Assembly (NCBI GenBank): GCA_045631075.1
Contig: JAZQUC010000039.1
Span: 1-28,845 of the forward strand
Reading direction: 5' to 3'
DNA: 28,845 bases
Source: Fimenecus sp045631075
GTDB lineage: Bacteria; Bacillota; Clostridia; Oscillospirales; Acutalibacteraceae
Of this stretch, positions 13,867-22,542 are shown piece by piece; position 1 is the stretch's first letter; each line of letters begins with the position of its first letter. The position numbers were made by a program, and so were the translations under genes. Under the pieces are notes generated by a model. It was not told where the DNA came from. It did not search any database and saw only the letters and a program-made list of their open reading frames with translations.

Positions 13867-15462
13867 TTACATTACATCGGACAATACCGCTTCAGCACAT
13901 TTAACACCATCAACACCTGCAGAAACAATTCCACCTGCATATCCTGCGCCTTCACCACAAGGATAAAGTCCTCTTACATTTGTCTGATAAAATTCATCAC
14001 GAATAATTCGTACAGGAGATGAGCTTCTTGTTTCAGGAGCAGTAAGCACTGCGTCATCCATAGCAAAGCCTTTCAACTTTTTATCCATTTGTACAAGTGC
14101 ATCACGCATTGTATTGACTACCTTTGATGGCAAAGCTTCACTTATATCACCCATCGTTACGCCAGTTGTAAATGATGGCTTGACTGAACCGAGTTTGGTT
14201 GACTTCTGACATTTAAGAAAATCACCAACAAGTGTTGCAGGCGCACTATAATCACTACCACCAAGCTTAAATGCCTTTTCTTCAATAGTTTTTTGTAACT
14301 CAAAGCCTGAAAGTGGATGCTCTGTTGGAAAATCAGCAGGCTCAACACCCACAAGGATTGCAGAGTTTGCATTTTCCTTATCACGAGCAAATTCACTCAT
14401 ACCATTTGTAACAACTCCACCTTTATGTGAAGATGCACAAACAACAGTACCACCTGGACACATACAGAATGTGTATGCTCCCCTACCGTGTGGCGGATGA
14501 CAAGCAAGTTTATAATCGGCTGCTTTAAGTTTCGGATGATTTTTGAATTCACCGTACTGAACTGAATTGATGTATTCCTGTGGATGCTCAATTCGAGCAC
14601 CAACTGAAAACGGCTTTTGCATCATATTGATACCCTTTTTATAGAGCATTTCAATAGTATCCCTTGCAGAATGTCCTACAGAAAGAATAAGTGCATCAGT
14701 TTCAATATCCTTTTCCTTGCCGAACTTATCTTTTACAGTTACACCATGAATAACCTTATTTGCAACGATAATATCAGTAAGCTGTGTTTCAAAGAGAACA
14801 GTACCACCCAAAGAAATGATTTCTTCACGGATGTTTTTTACTGTTTCCTTTAATTTATCTGTACCTATATGAGGCTTTGCGTTTGTAAGAATGTCATCAG
14901 GTGCACCGTGACTTACAAATTCCTGGAATACAAAACGACAACGACTATCCTTAATACCTGTTGTGAGCTTGCCATCAGAAAATGTTCCGGCACCACCCTC
15001 ACCATACTGAATGTTTGATGTTTCATCAAGAATTCTGTTTGTCCAGAAATTATTTACATCATCAGTTCTTGAATCAATGTCCTTGCCACGTTCAACAACA
15101 ATAGGACAATGACCGCTACGCGCAAGAATCAATGCAGCAAACATACCTGCAGGACCAAAGCCTGCAACAACAGGTGGTAATGTGCTTTTTCTGTTTGATT
15201 GTGGCATATTGTATTCATATTTCTGCGTTTTAATAACACGATTATTGTTGAGTGACTCAACAATTCTGTCTTCATCACCGTCAACGGTAACATCAACAGT
15301 AAAAACAAAACGGACTTCACCCTTACGACAATCAACGCTCTGTTTAAAAATCTCTGTTTTCAGAATTCTGTTTTTATTCAGTTTTAGTGTTTTTGCAGCA
15401 ACTTCTTCAATATCATGAATACTGCAATCAAGGTCAAGTTTTATTTCACTGATTCTGAGCAT
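13867..15462 (-). CDS. FAD-dependent dehydrogenase, COG2509 type
   Basis: 531 residues. An N-terminal alpha/beta domain (1-90) typical of COG2509 precedes a Rossmann FAD-binding motif GFGPAG (101-106). The family blocks NIQYGEGGAGTFSDGKL and VGARIEHPQ follow, and a C-terminal LYPCGEGAGYAGGIVSAG contacts the flavin. Members are annotated as uncharacterised FAD-dependent dehydrogenases; substrate unknown. It is cytoplasmic with no membrane segment. The start overlaps the 3' end of the COG2081 flavoprotein gene by 17 bases, so the two are probably translated together, downstream of a DtxR-type regulator gene. After its stop comes the pseudokinase promoter and no obvious terminator. Confidence 0.87.
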   Translation of the reverse strand: MLRISEIKLDLDCSIHDIEEVAAKTLKLNKNRILKTEIFKQSVDCRKGEVRFVFTVDVTVDGDEDRIVESLNNNRVIKTQKYEYNMPQSNRKSTLPPVVAGFGPAGMFAALILARSGHCPIVVERGKDIDSRTDDVNNFWTNRILDETSNIQYGEGGAGTFSDGKLTTGIKDSRCRFVFQEFVSHGAPDDILTNAKPHIGTDKLKETVKNIREEIISLGGTVLFETQLTDIIVANKVIHGVTVKDKFGKEKDIETDALILSVGHSARDTIEMLYKKGINMMQKPFSVGARIEHPQEYINSVQYGEFKNHPKLKAADYKLACHPPHGRGAYTFCMCPGGTVVCASSHKGGVVTNGMSEFARDKENANSAILVGVEPADFPTEHPLSGFELQKTIEEKAFKLGGSDYSAPATLVGDFLKCQKSTKLGSVKPSFTTGVTMGDISEALPSKVVNTMRDALVQMDKKLKGFAMDDAVLTAPETRSSSPVRIIRDEFYQTNVRGLYPCGEGAGYAGGIVSAGVDGVKCAEAVLSDVM

Positions 15463-16693
15463 TGTTTATCCTTTCACCAATGGTATTTCCTGCTAATCGA
15501 CCTGAGCTCCAAGCCCATTGAAGGTTATATCCACCACAATCACCGTCTATATTATATGCTTCACCACAACAGAAAAGGTTGTCGCAAAGTTTTGATTCCA
15601 TTGTTTCTCTATTGAACTGTGAACAATCTGCACCACCAGCTGTCACCTGTGCAAAGTCAAATCCGCGTGCTGTTTTAATCCTTATTTTCCAACATTTACA
15701 AAGTGACGAAAGTCTTATAATTTCGTCATCACTTAAATCACAGATTTTACTGTTTGGCGCAATAGAACATTCCTTTAATAAGGTTATGCAAAGTTGCTTG
15801 TTCATAACACCAATAAGAAGATTTTCACAGATTCCCGTACCAAATTCACGACGGTCAAACAAATAGTTTTCGATTTCATCTAATGTAAAATCAGGTGTAA
15901 CATCAAGATTTATATAAATATTATTTGATGGTGACATTGATACAAATCGTGACAACTGCATAATAGGAATTCCTGAAAGTCCATAGTCGGTAAACTGCAC
16001 TTCACCATAATTTTCGAGTGCTTTTTTACCATCTATAATCAAATCCATTTTACAGATTGAGCGCACACCTTTAAGTGCCTTTGTAAAGTCCTCACAGTTA
16101 AGTGAAACCAACGCTGGTGCTATTGGTGTGATTTTATGGCCCATCATTTTAAGAAGGTCATAACTGTCACCATCTGTACCGTGAACCTTTGCAGCCTTAC
16201 CACCTGATGCCACAACAACATAGTCAAATCTGTCACGATTATTCACAACAAGCTTATTTACAACGCCGTTGAAAACAGATTTAAGATGCATTGCCTGATA
16301 ATCACATACAATTTCTATACCAAGGCGTGAACATTCAAATCGCAATACATCAAGAACTGAAGATGCCTGATTTGAGAGTGGATATACTCTGCCTTCGTCT
16401 TCCGTTCTTGTATAAAGACCTAATCCATTGAAAAAAATGATATTACTTTCAGGTGTATATTTGTTCAAAGCATATTCTGAAAATTCAATATCACCACGAT
16501 ATCCCTTTTGAATAGCATTCATATTTGTAATATTGCATCTTCCGTTACCTGTTACAAGAATTTTCTTGCCAATTCGTGAAAGCTTTTCAAATACAGTAAC
16601 TTTAACATCGTCACGATTTTTTACTGTGTGCATAATCTCAATAGCACAGGCAAGACCTGATGCACCACCACCGATTACAGCAATTTTAGTCAT
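15446..16693 (-). CDS. FAD-binding protein of the HI0933/YhiN family (COG2081)
   Basis: 415 residues from ATG 16693. The N-terminal Rossmann motif is VIGGGASGLACAI (GGGASG at 8-13). The family motif KILVTGNGRCNITN follows at about 41-54, with FTDYGLSGIPIMQLSR in the middle and GEAYNIDGDCGGYNLQWAW with the flavin-contacting C-terminus. The family is described as flavoproteins or aminoacetone-oxidase-like enzymes; the true substrate is unclear. The first Met of the longer frame (16735) lies well inside the DtxR gene and lacks a binding site. ATG 16693 follows an AGGATGG stretch and overlaps the DtxR stop by eight bases. Middle gene of the DtxR-COG2081-COG2509 unit. Confidence 0.88.
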   Translation of the reverse strand: MTKIAVIGGGASGLACAIEIMHTVKNRDDVKVTVFEKLSRIGKKILVTGNGRCNITNMNAIQKGYRGDIEFSEYALNKYTPESNIIFFNGLGLYTRTEDEGRVYPLSNQASSVLDVLRFECSRLGIEIVCDYQAMHLKSVFNGVVNKLVVNNRDRFDYVVVASGGKAAKVHGTDGDSYDLLKMMGHKITPIAPALVSLNCEDFTKALKGVRSICKMDLIIDGKKALENYGEVQFTDYGLSGIPIMQLSRFVSMSPSNNIYINLDVTPDFTLDEIENYLFDRREFGTGICENLLIGVMNKQLCITLLKECSIAPNSKICDLSDDEIIRLSSLCKCWKIRIKTARGFDFAQVTAGGADCSQFNRETMESKLCDNLFCCGEAYNIDGDCGGYNLQWAWSSGRLAGNTIGERINNAQNQ

Positions 16694-17084
16694 TGTAACC
16701 ATCCTGCCTTTCAAGATACTCATAAAGCTTATCAATAGTGCTTGAGCTCATAACATGTTCCATCTGACAAGCATCTTGCTCTGCGGTTTTTTCATCAACA
16801 CCCAATGTATCGATAAGGAAATGCTTAATTAATTTGTGTCTTCGAAGCACATTTGCGGCATAACTTTCACCCTGTGGTGTAATCTGAATATCACCGTATG
16901 TTATATGCTCAAGATATCCGTTTTGTGTAAGTGTATTGATAGCACGATTAACACTTGGCTTTGAAACACCAAGAAACTCAGCAATATCCGTAAGTCTTAC
17001 ATTACTTTTTTGTTTTGAAATTACAAAAACAGCCTCAAGATAATCTTCAAGAGAAGATGTCATATTATAATTATTGTTTTTCAT
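16686..17084 (-). CDS. DtxR/MntR-family metal-dependent transcriptional regulator
   Basis: 132 residues: a winged helix-turn-helix (VRLTDIAEFLGVSKPSVNRA, about 29-48) and a metal-binding dimerisation domain, with no C-terminal SH3 domain (the short MntR-like architecture). By recalled alignment, Asp14 and Glu17 (LEDYLE) match MntR ligands Asp8 and Glu11. In the second motif, ACQMEHVMS, Cys106-x-x-Glu109-His110 match DtxR Cys102/Glu105/His106, where MntR has Glu. The site is thus a hybrid and metal choice (Fe2+ or Mn2+) is open. AGGAT precedes the start. It leads an operon with two flavoproteins. An imperfect palindrome over its own -35 suggests autoregulation. Confidence 0.88.
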   Translation of the reverse strand: MKNNNYNMTSSLEDYLEAVFVISKQKSNVRLTDIAEFLGVSKPSVNRAINTLTQNGYLEHITYGDIQITPQGESYAANVLRRHKLIKHFLIDTLGVDEKTAEQDACQMEHVMSSSTIDKLYEYLERQDGYND

Positions 17085-17119
17085 AAATCCTATTAACCCT
17101 TTGAATGTTTTATCATATT

Positions 17120-17149
17120 ATTTTATCACAAAATTAGCCAAATAGTCAA
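17120..17149 (-). promoter_or_regulatory. Promoter of the DtxR-flavoprotein operon
   Basis: TTGACT (17149-17144), an 18-base spacer and TAAAAT (17125-17120), 36 bases upstream of the start codon. Confidence 0.7.
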
Positions 17150-17158
17150 TATTGCTAA
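17134..17158. promoter_or_regulatory. Candidate metalloregulator operator (imperfect palindrome)
   Basis: TTAGC and GCTAA form the ends of a 25-base imperfect palindrome; about nine of twelve positions pair. It covers the -35 box of the DtxR-type gene. The TTAG...CTAA ends recall the DtxR/IdeR box. Autorepression by the encoded regulator is an inference. Confidence 0.5.
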
Positions 17159-17189
17159 CAAAAAACGCTACACATCATCTGTGCAGCGT
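17159..17189 (-). terminator. Terminator of the XRE regulator gene
   Basis: ACGCTACACA (17165-17174) and TGTGCAGCGT (17180-17189) pair with one mismatch around a five-base loop. The minus-strand stem is followed by a run of T. It isolates the XRE gene from the DtxR promoter that follows. Confidence 0.85.
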
Positions 17190-17196
17190 CATTAAA

Positions 17197-17559
17197 TTAT
17201 TTATCAACCTTACTGTCGGCAAGGTCATCAATTTCCTTTTTGTCATCCTTATTCATCATACGGTATTTTACAATCAAATCAATTTCCTTGCGTGAAAGCT
17301 GAGAAAGGAATCTTGTTTCAGTATCGTTTTCATAACTGTCATCCTGCACATAAGCATTATCCAATTCATTTTCAAAAAAAACATCCACAGGAAGATTATA
17401 AAATTTTGATATTCTGACTAATGTATCAAGGTCAACAGCACGACGACCAATTTCATAACTGCAATATGCAGAGCGAGTTATTCCAAGCACATCAGCAATA
17501 TGCTGTTGTTTCAAATTGTTTTGCAATCTGATGATTTTAAGTTTATAACTAACATCCAT
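17197..17559 (-). CDS. XRE-family helix-turn-helix transcriptional regulator
   Basis: 120 residues. An N-terminal Cro/CI-type helix-turn-helix (about 6-62) contains LKQQHIADVLGITRSAYCSYEIGRR and, further on, LVRISKFYNLPVDVFF. The rest is a charged helical tail without a known ligand domain. GAGGT lies six bases before the ATG. The gene is divergent from an alpha/beta hydrolase-SGNH hydrolase pair, and a perfect palindrome overlaps the -35 boxes of both promoters. It most likely regulates itself and the divergent operon; direction and signal are unknown. A dedicated terminator makes it a single-gene unit. Confidence 0.9.
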   Translation of the reverse strand: MDVSYKLKIIRLQNNLKQQHIADVLGITRSAYCSYEIGRRAVDLDTLVRISKFYNLPVDVFFENELDNAYVQDDSYENDTETRFLSQLSRKEIDLIVKYRMMNKDDKKEIDDLADSKVDK

Positions 17560-17588
17560 ATTTATACCTCAAATAATATTATAAAAGG

Positions 17589-17617
17589 ATTATACAACAT
17601 AAAAAATGCCTTCGCAA
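17589..17617 (-). promoter_or_regulatory. Promoter of the XRE regulator
   Basis: TTGCGA (17617-17612), a 17-base spacer and a perfect TATAAT (17594-17589). Confidence 0.75.
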
Positions 17618-17629
17618 TAAAAATATTGC
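17614..17629. promoter_or_regulatory. Shared operator candidate between divergent promoters
   Basis: GCAATA-AAAA-TATTGC, a perfect six-base inverted repeat with a four-base spacer. Its left half overlaps the -35 of the XRE gene and its right half the -35 of the hydrolase operon. Size and symmetry suit a dimeric XRE repressor. Confidence 0.6.
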
Positions 17630-17653
17630 AAAATTTTGTCTATGTGGTAAAAT
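17626..17653 (+). promoter_or_regulatory. Promoter of the alpha/beta hydrolase-SGNH operon
   Basis: TTGCAA (17626-17631), a 16-base spacer and TAAAAT (17648-17653), about 33 bases before the start codon. Confidence 0.65.
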
Positions 17654-17685
17654 ATAAGCATAAATTACGATGAAAGGATACTATT

Positions 17686-18726
17686 ATGATTTATATTTCA
17701 ATAGCAATTATCGTTATTTTATTGATATTTTTGCTCTTTGCAAAAACTATTATGGACTTTACAGGTGTTTCTAAAAGATGTGAAGGCAACGAAAATCTTA
17801 AATATTTAAAAGCAAAAAGCTTTGATAATCTTAATGCAAGACCTATTGATTTCAAGTCTGATAAAGGTCAGACTCTTAACGGTTTTCTTTACAGCAGTGC
17901 AAAGGTTGACACATATAAAGCTCTTATTATTTTCTCTCACGGTATGGGTGCAGGTCACCTGGCTTATACAACTGAAATTAATTATTTTGCACAAAAGGGA
18001 TACCTTGTTTTAGCCTATGATAATACAGGCACTTGCACATCAGAAGGCGAAAAGCTTTATGGTTTTGCACAGGGTATTATCGACTTAAAACACGCAATTA
18101 AATTTATAAAGACACGAGAAGATACAAAGGATTTGCCATTACTTTTAGTTGGTCATTCCTGGGGTGCATACAGCGTTTGTAATGTTTCTGCAATTGTTGA
18201 TGAAACAGACATAAAAGGTATTGTAGCATTCTCACCTTTCAACTCTATGAATAAGCTTATACGCGATAATGCAAAGCAAAAAACTAAAATAAATCTTTCT
18301 ATTTTCAGCCCATTTTTTGATTTGATAAACCTTATCCGTTTCGGCAAGGCAGGTATTCTTCGTAGTTGCAAGACTATTGACAGCAATTCAATCCCTACAC
18401 TTATTATGCACGGTGGTAATGACTTGCAGGTAACACTTCATAACAGTCCTGTAGGACTTAAAAATCAACTCAGCAACAATCCGAATGCAAGAACAGTTCT
18501 TTATGAAAGCAAATACCACAATGTATATCTTGCAAAAGATGCTGAACAGTATTTGAATGACACCTTTGCAAAAGTAGCAACATTGGGTGAAAACAGCCCT
18601 GAGGCATATGAAATTTATCAAAATATTGACTATTCTTTAATCACAAAAGAAGATTTAACTGTTATGGAAACTGCTAATTCTTTCCTTGAAGAATGTGCTA
18701 TGAAAAGAAATTTTTTACAGGAATAA
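17686..18726 (+). CDS. Membrane-anchored alpha/beta hydrolase
   Basis: 346 residues. An N-terminal membrane helix (about 2-22) is followed by an alpha/beta-hydrolase domain: oxyanion region HGMGAG (85-90), nucleophile elbow GHSWG with Ser158, acid candidate in HGGND (about 243-247), and catalytic His in the KYHNVY segment near the C-terminus. The closest general type is the serine aminopeptidase/lysophospholipase-like (Hydrolase_4) group. Substrates are probably lipids or esters, but nothing in the sequence fixes this. AAAGGA precedes the ATG. It is followed after nine bases by an SGNH hydrolase gene with its own ribosome binding site, so two serine hydrolases are co-expressed, probably under control of the divergent XRE protein. 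Confidence 0.85.
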   Translation: MIYISIAIIVILLIFLLFAKTIMDFTGVSKRCEGNENLKYLKAKSFDNLNARPIDFKSDKGQTLNGFLYSSAKVDTYKALIIFSHGMGAGHLAYTTEINYFAQKGYLVLAYDNTGTCTSEGEKLYGFAQGIIDLKHAIKFIKTREDTKDLPLLLVGHSWGAYSVCNVSAIVDETDIKGIVAFSPFNSMNKLIRDNAKQKTKINLSIFSPFFDLINLIRFGKAGILRSCKTIDSNSIPTLIMHGGNDLQVTLHNSPVGLKNQLSNNPNARTVLYESKYHNVYLAKDAEQYLNDTFAKVATLGENSPEAYEIYQNIDYSLITKEDLTVMETANSFLEECAMKRNFLQE

Positions 18727-18735
18727 GGTGGAAAT

Positions 18736-19395
18736 ATGTTTTTCAAAAAAAATAATAAAAACTATTCAAAATTCACCGTATATAACAGAGAAATGGAAAC
18801 TAAAAAGAACAACTATTCATTTCTTAACAAAAAATATACTATTGAAAATCAAACCGTGCTTTTAGGTGATTCAATTACAGATTTTTTCAACTGGTATGAA
18901 TTGTTTTATGATTTTGCAAAAACAAGTGGTCAGGCTGTGTATAATCGTGGTATAAGTGGTGATACAACTGACCGACTTCTCGAAAGATTACAGGATAATG
19001 TTCTTTCAATAAAACCAAGAAATATTGTTCTTCTTATCGGTACAAACGACCCGAATCGCAAAGTTCCTTTTTCAGCAACAGTTGAAAATATGGAAAACAT
19101 AATCAAGGCAACAAAAAAGTTTTGTCCTGATGTTAATTTCATCATTGAAGCAGTTTATCCTATAAACGAAAAAATGCGTTATCATTCCGACAAACGAAGC
19201 AATAAAAAAATTGATGAAATAAACAAGGCGTATAGCAAACTTTGCGAAAAATACAATTGTGTATGGCTTGATTTTACAGACGAATTAATGGATAGTAACG
19301 GAAATTTAAAGCAAGAATATACTTTTGATGGTCTTCATATCAATGCACAAGCATATGAGATTGTTGCAAAAAATGTAATTCCTTTATTAAAATAA
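18736..19395 (+). CDS. SGNH/GDSL-family hydrolase
   Basis: 219 residues. Block I is LLGDSITDFF (nucleophile Ser46), block II is NRGISGDTTDRL (Gly), block III is LIGTND (Asn) and block V is DGLHINAQAY (Asp and His). All four SGNH catalytic or oxyanion residues are therefore present. There is no signal peptide; the first 30 residues are Lys/Asn-rich. Family members are esterases, lipases or acetylhydrolases. It follows the alpha/beta hydrolase with AAGGTGG as ribosome binding site and ends at a strong terminator. Together they may form a two-step lipid or ester hydrolysis unit, which is inference. Confidence 0.9.
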   Translation: MFFKKNNKNYSKFTVYNREMETKKNNYSFLNKKYTIENQTVLLGDSITDFFNWYELFYDFAKTSGQAVYNRGISGDTTDRLLERLQDNVLSIKPRNIVLLIGTNDPNRKVPFSATVENMENIIKATKKFCPDVNFIIEAVYPINEKMRYHSDKRSNKKIDEINKAYSKLCEKYNCVWLDFTDELMDSNGNLKQEYTFDGLHINAQAYEIVAKNVIPLLK

Positions 19396-19416
19396 AAATA
19401 CATATTAAAATACAGA

Positions 19417-19446
19417 AAGGTATGTGAGTTCATCACATACCTTTTA
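19417..19446. terminator. Bidirectional terminator between convergent genes
   Basis: AAGGTATGTGA (19417-19427) pairs perfectly with TCACATACCTT (19433-19443) around GTTCA. TTTTATC follows on the plus strand; the minus strand has TTTCTG after the stem. It closes the hydrolase operon and lies four bases from the stop of the convergent gene. Confidence 0.85.
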
Positions 19447-19449
19447 TCT

Positions 19450-20760
19450 TTATTCAACATAGTTTTTCACAAAAACACCACGAGCAATATCACCACATCC
19501 GGCATAAATATTGTAGCCGTCTTTTTGCTCCTTTATGCCCGTTGTAATAACTACCACACCTGTTTTGGTGCTTCGGTCATATGCATAAAGCGAATACACA
19601 CCATATGCACTGCCTGTATGATAATTAAGTGTTCTTCCACCATAGAAATTCTTTCTCAAAAGTACAGGCATACCTTGTCCCACAACGCCACTTGGTCGCA
19701 TAAGCTGAACTTCTTGCATTAACTCGATACTTTCGGAAGAAAGATAACGAACACCATCATAAACGCCATCATTCATAAACAATGTAATGATTTTCGCAAA
19801 ATCATGAGCAGATATTGTAAGTCCACCTGCATAAAGCTTCATTCCTGCCCCTGCTGCTTCTGTATATTTCAACTGATTTCTTTGACTCTGTACACTTTTT
19901 CTCAAAGTATGAGTTTCATTATACAATGCTGCAATTTCATTTGACTCTAACAATTCGGGAACATAAGCGGCACGAATACCCATTGAATCAAAGAAATATT
20001 CATTAGTAAGGGTTGTAAGGCTTTTATTTGTAACCAATTCGCATATTGTTCCCACAATTCCATAAGCAAAATTATTGTAAATATGCTTTGTTCCCGGTTT
20101 ACTACTTGTATATGCAGACGGTTTCTGCAAGTGTGCTTGTAACTGTGCCAACGAGCTCGTATAACCCGCTGTTACCAACCCTGATGTATGAGTCAGAAGA
20201 TGTCGCATTGTAATTATGTCATCAGGATATGACGGATTTTTTACTTCAACACCTAAATATTCAGAAATATCTGTATCCAAGTCAATTAAGCCTTCTTCAA
20301 TAAGTCGGAAAACCACTAAACATACAGCAGTTTTTGAAAGAGATGCAATACGAATTTTTGTATCGTAAGTCAAAGCTCTTTCATTTTTCACAGCCCAACC
20401 ATATTCAGCAGTTGCATGAACCCTTCCGTCAACAATTGTTGCAACCTGAATACCAACAGCATTGTACTTATACCCTGTTGCAGTTACAAGGGTATATAAA
20501 TCATTCACATCAATAGGCTTTATTGTTGTAGTTTCTGTCGGTTTTTCAGTTGTTTTTTCTTCTGTTGTAGATTCAGTTGAACTTTCTTCAATTATTGTTG
20601 TTGATTCTGTACCCGCTTCTGTTGGATTATTTGTTGTTGACTCTTCTGTTACATTATCTGAACCAGCAGGTAATGAGTCTGAATTAATACATGACGAAAA
20701 AGATATAATCAACAAAAGCATTGCAAGAAACAAAGATAAAACTCTTTTTATCTGTTTCAA
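19450..20760 (-). CDS. Serine hydrolase lipoprotein of the beta-lactamase/PBP4* fold
   Basis: 436 residues. The signal peptide ends in SFSSC (Cys24), then a Thr/Ser/Glu-rich spacer (about 38-80) leads away from the membrane. The catalytic domain has the class C-type motifs in order: SxxK at Ser140-Lys143 (SLSK), YxN at Tyr228-Asn230 (YNNFAYG) and HTG at 381-383. Such proteins are mostly D-aminopeptidases, esterases or peptidoglycan-related enzymes and only rarely true beta-lactamases, so antibiotic resistance should not be assumed. The start codon is TTG 20760, preceded by AAGAGGT at proper spacing; no ATG fits better. Single-gene unit. Confidence 0.87.
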   Translation of the reverse strand: MKQIKRVLSLFLAMLLLIISFSSCINSDSLPAGSDNVTEESTTNNPTEAGTESTTIIEESSTESTTEEKTTEKPTETTTIKPIDVNDLYTLVTATGYKYNAVGIQVATIVDGRVHATAEYGWAVKNERALTYDTKIRIASLSKTAVCLVVFRLIEEGLIDLDTDISEYLGVEVKNPSYPDDIITMRHLLTHTSGLVTAGYTSSLAQLQAHLQKPSAYTSSKPGTKHIYNNFAYGIVGTICELVTNKSLTTLTNEYFFDSMGIRAAYVPELLESNEIAALYNETHTLRKSVQSQRNQLKYTEAAGAGMKLYAGGLTISAHDFAKIITLFMNDGVYDGVRYLSSESIELMQEVQLMRPSGVVGQGMPVLLRKNFYGGRTLNYHTGSAYGVYSLYAYDRSTKTGVVVITTGIKEQKDGYNIYAGCGDIARGVFVKNYVE

Positions 20761-20855
20761 CGCTATTACCTCTTATTCCCAAAATTTAAACCTTTGTTAA
20801 TATATCACTTTGAAAATAAATTGTCAACAACAATCGAATAGTGTCGGATAAGGAC

Positions 20856-22157
20856 TTATTTTCTCTTTAAATCATCTGTTGCAGGGTTGTTAATCAGCTT
20901 GCCGTCCTTCTCAAATCTTGACCCGTGACAAGGACAATCCCATGTATGCTCTGCAGAGTTCCACTTCAATGCACAACCGAGGTGAGGACATCTTTTTCGT
21001 GATGGTGTAAGCAGACCTGCCACCGATTCAAACACATTTACAGGCAACTGCAACGTACAAATACTTCTTGACGGTGAAAAAATCTCTTCATATTCATTTT
21101 TCTTTTGAAGAATCATATCACAAAGCAACTGTGCCGACACCATAGAAGATGTCATACCCCATTTGTTAAAGCCTGTTGCTACGAAAACATTAGGAATTTT
21201 CGGTGAGTATCTTCCAATATACGAAACAGAGTCAAGACTCATACAATCCTGCGTTGCCCATTGAAATTTTATTGGATACTCAGGATAATTTATAGCTGAA
21301 AAAGCTTTTAATTCACTGTAATTGCCACCTTCTTTGCCTGTGCGATGGTCACCACCACCTACTAAAAGATAGTTCTTGTAATTACGAAAAGACATTCCTT
21401 TTTTTGCTTCATCAACATACATTCCGTTGATTTCAGGTCCACCTTGAAGTGCCAAAACATAGCTTCTTTCCTGATAAAGCTTTACAAAATAACCACCGAA
21501 TTTATTCATAAAAGGGAAATGGGTCGCTACTATGAAGTTATCAGCTGTCACCTTTGCGTTTTCAGTAATCGCATGTTTTCCACGGATTTCAACGACCTTT
21601 GTATTCTCATATATGGTCAAGCCCTTCGAAATAAAAGATAAAAATTTTAAAGAATTAAACTGTGCCTGATTATGGAATTTAACTGCACCAACAATATCAA
21701 TAGGCACAGGAATTTCTGTGCAAAAGTCAGGGTTGTATCCAAGTCTTACAAGTGCGTGAAGTTCATCATTGATTTTTCGTGAGTTGTTTGTAGAATAAAC
21801 ATAATTGTCTTTTATTTCAAAATCACAATCAACATTTTTGCACATTTCAGTATATATTTTCACAGCATCTTCATTTGCACGAAGATACATCTGTGCTTTT
21901 TCAACACCAAACTTATTTATGAGTTTGTCATAAATAAGCCCGTGTTGTGACGTTATTTTTGCAGTTGTATTCTGTGTTACACCCTTGCAAATTCTATCAG
22001 CCTCAAGCACAACGCAATCAACACCCTTTTGTTTCAGCACATAAGCACACAATATACCTGCGATACCACCACCGATAATTGCAACATCTGTCCTTATGTC
22101 TTTTTCTAATTTTGGAAAAGATTTAAATTCCGAATTTTTGGTCCATACAGATAACAT
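20856..22157 (-). CDS. FAD-dependent oxidoreductase with C-terminal Rieske domain
   Basis: 433 residues from ATG 22157. An N-terminal DAO-type FAD domain carries VAIIGGGIAGILCA (GGGIAG 29-34), then the substrate region and a flavin-contacting IPNVFVATGFNKWGMTSS. A Rieske [2Fe-2S] domain occupies about 370-433. Cluster ligands are Cys390-x-His392 and Cys408-x-x-His411, with Cys395 and Cys410 placed to form the disulfide seen in high-potential Rieske proteins. The architecture resembles B. subtilis YhfW. The substrate is unknown; an amine or amino acid with electrons passing to the cluster is the family-level guess. An in-frame GTG at 22166 is part of the GGGTGA ribosome binding site, so ATG 22157 is preferred. 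Confidence 0.9.
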   Translation of the reverse strand: MLSVWTKNSEFKSFPKLEKDIRTDVAIIGGGIAGILCAYVLKQKGVDCVVLEADRICKGVTQNTTAKITSQHGLIYDKLINKFGVEKAQMYLRANEDAVKIYTEMCKNVDCDFEIKDNYVYSTNNSRKINDELHALVRLGYNPDFCTEIPVPIDIVGAVKFHNQAQFNSLKFLSFISKGLTIYENTKVVEIRGKHAITENAKVTADNFIVATHFPFMNKFGGYFVKLYQERSYVLALQGGPEINGMYVDEAKKGMSFRNYKNYLLVGGGDHRTGKEGGNYSELKAFSAINYPEYPIKFQWATQDCMSLDSVSYIGRYSPKIPNVFVATGFNKWGMTSSMVSAQLLCDMILQKKNEYEEIFSPSRSICTLQLPVNVFESVAGLLTPSRKRCPHLGCALKWNSAEHTWDCPCHGSRFEKDGKLINNPATDDLKRK

Positions 22158-22291
22158 AAAAATCACCCGTAATAGTATTGACAGAAAATAGCAGTAACAT
22201 TCGTTGAGAAAGTACGTTGTCTTAGTTGCAAGTAATTATATTGGAGGTTGTCGGGAAATGCAGAATTAAGGGTCTGCGACGCGATTATAAT

Positions 22292-22475
22292 GCCTCCCTC
22301 TGACGAGGGAGGTGGCAAAATCTTTGATTTTGACGGAGGGAGAGATAGTTTTACGGCACACTAAATCTCTCCCTCAGTCTGCTTCACAGACAGCTAAGTC
22401 TCGCCTACCGGCTCGGCCAGTGCTTCTGCTTCGCAGAGGTCTCCACTGGAGACCCACACCTCGTCAGAGGGAGCC
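22292..22475. repeat. 184-base composite palindromic (MITE-like) element
   Basis: The terminal 17 bases GCCTCCCTCTGACGAGG (22292-22308) recur inverted at 22459-22475 with one mismatch. Inside are GGCAAAATCTTTGATTTTG-type and GGAGGGAGAGA/TCTCTCCCTC pairs (about 22336-22376) and the GTCTGCTTC-CAGAC hairpin. A 64-base module (22397-22460) is shared with 8168-8231. There is no credible protein gene: a 99-codon frame over it merely crosses repeat DNA. Confidence 0.8.
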
Positions 22476-22542
22476 AAAGAACATTCAATTAAATATCCCC
22501 GATAAACTCCAATTAAAGTTCAAATCTCCGTCACTTCGTGAC

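Noticed and set aside
19450..20760. Beta-lactamase resistance gene
   Set aside because: The motifs fit the broad serine hydrolase family; the Thr-rich lipoprotein layout is typical of peptidase or esterase members and gives no evidence for drug hydrolysis.
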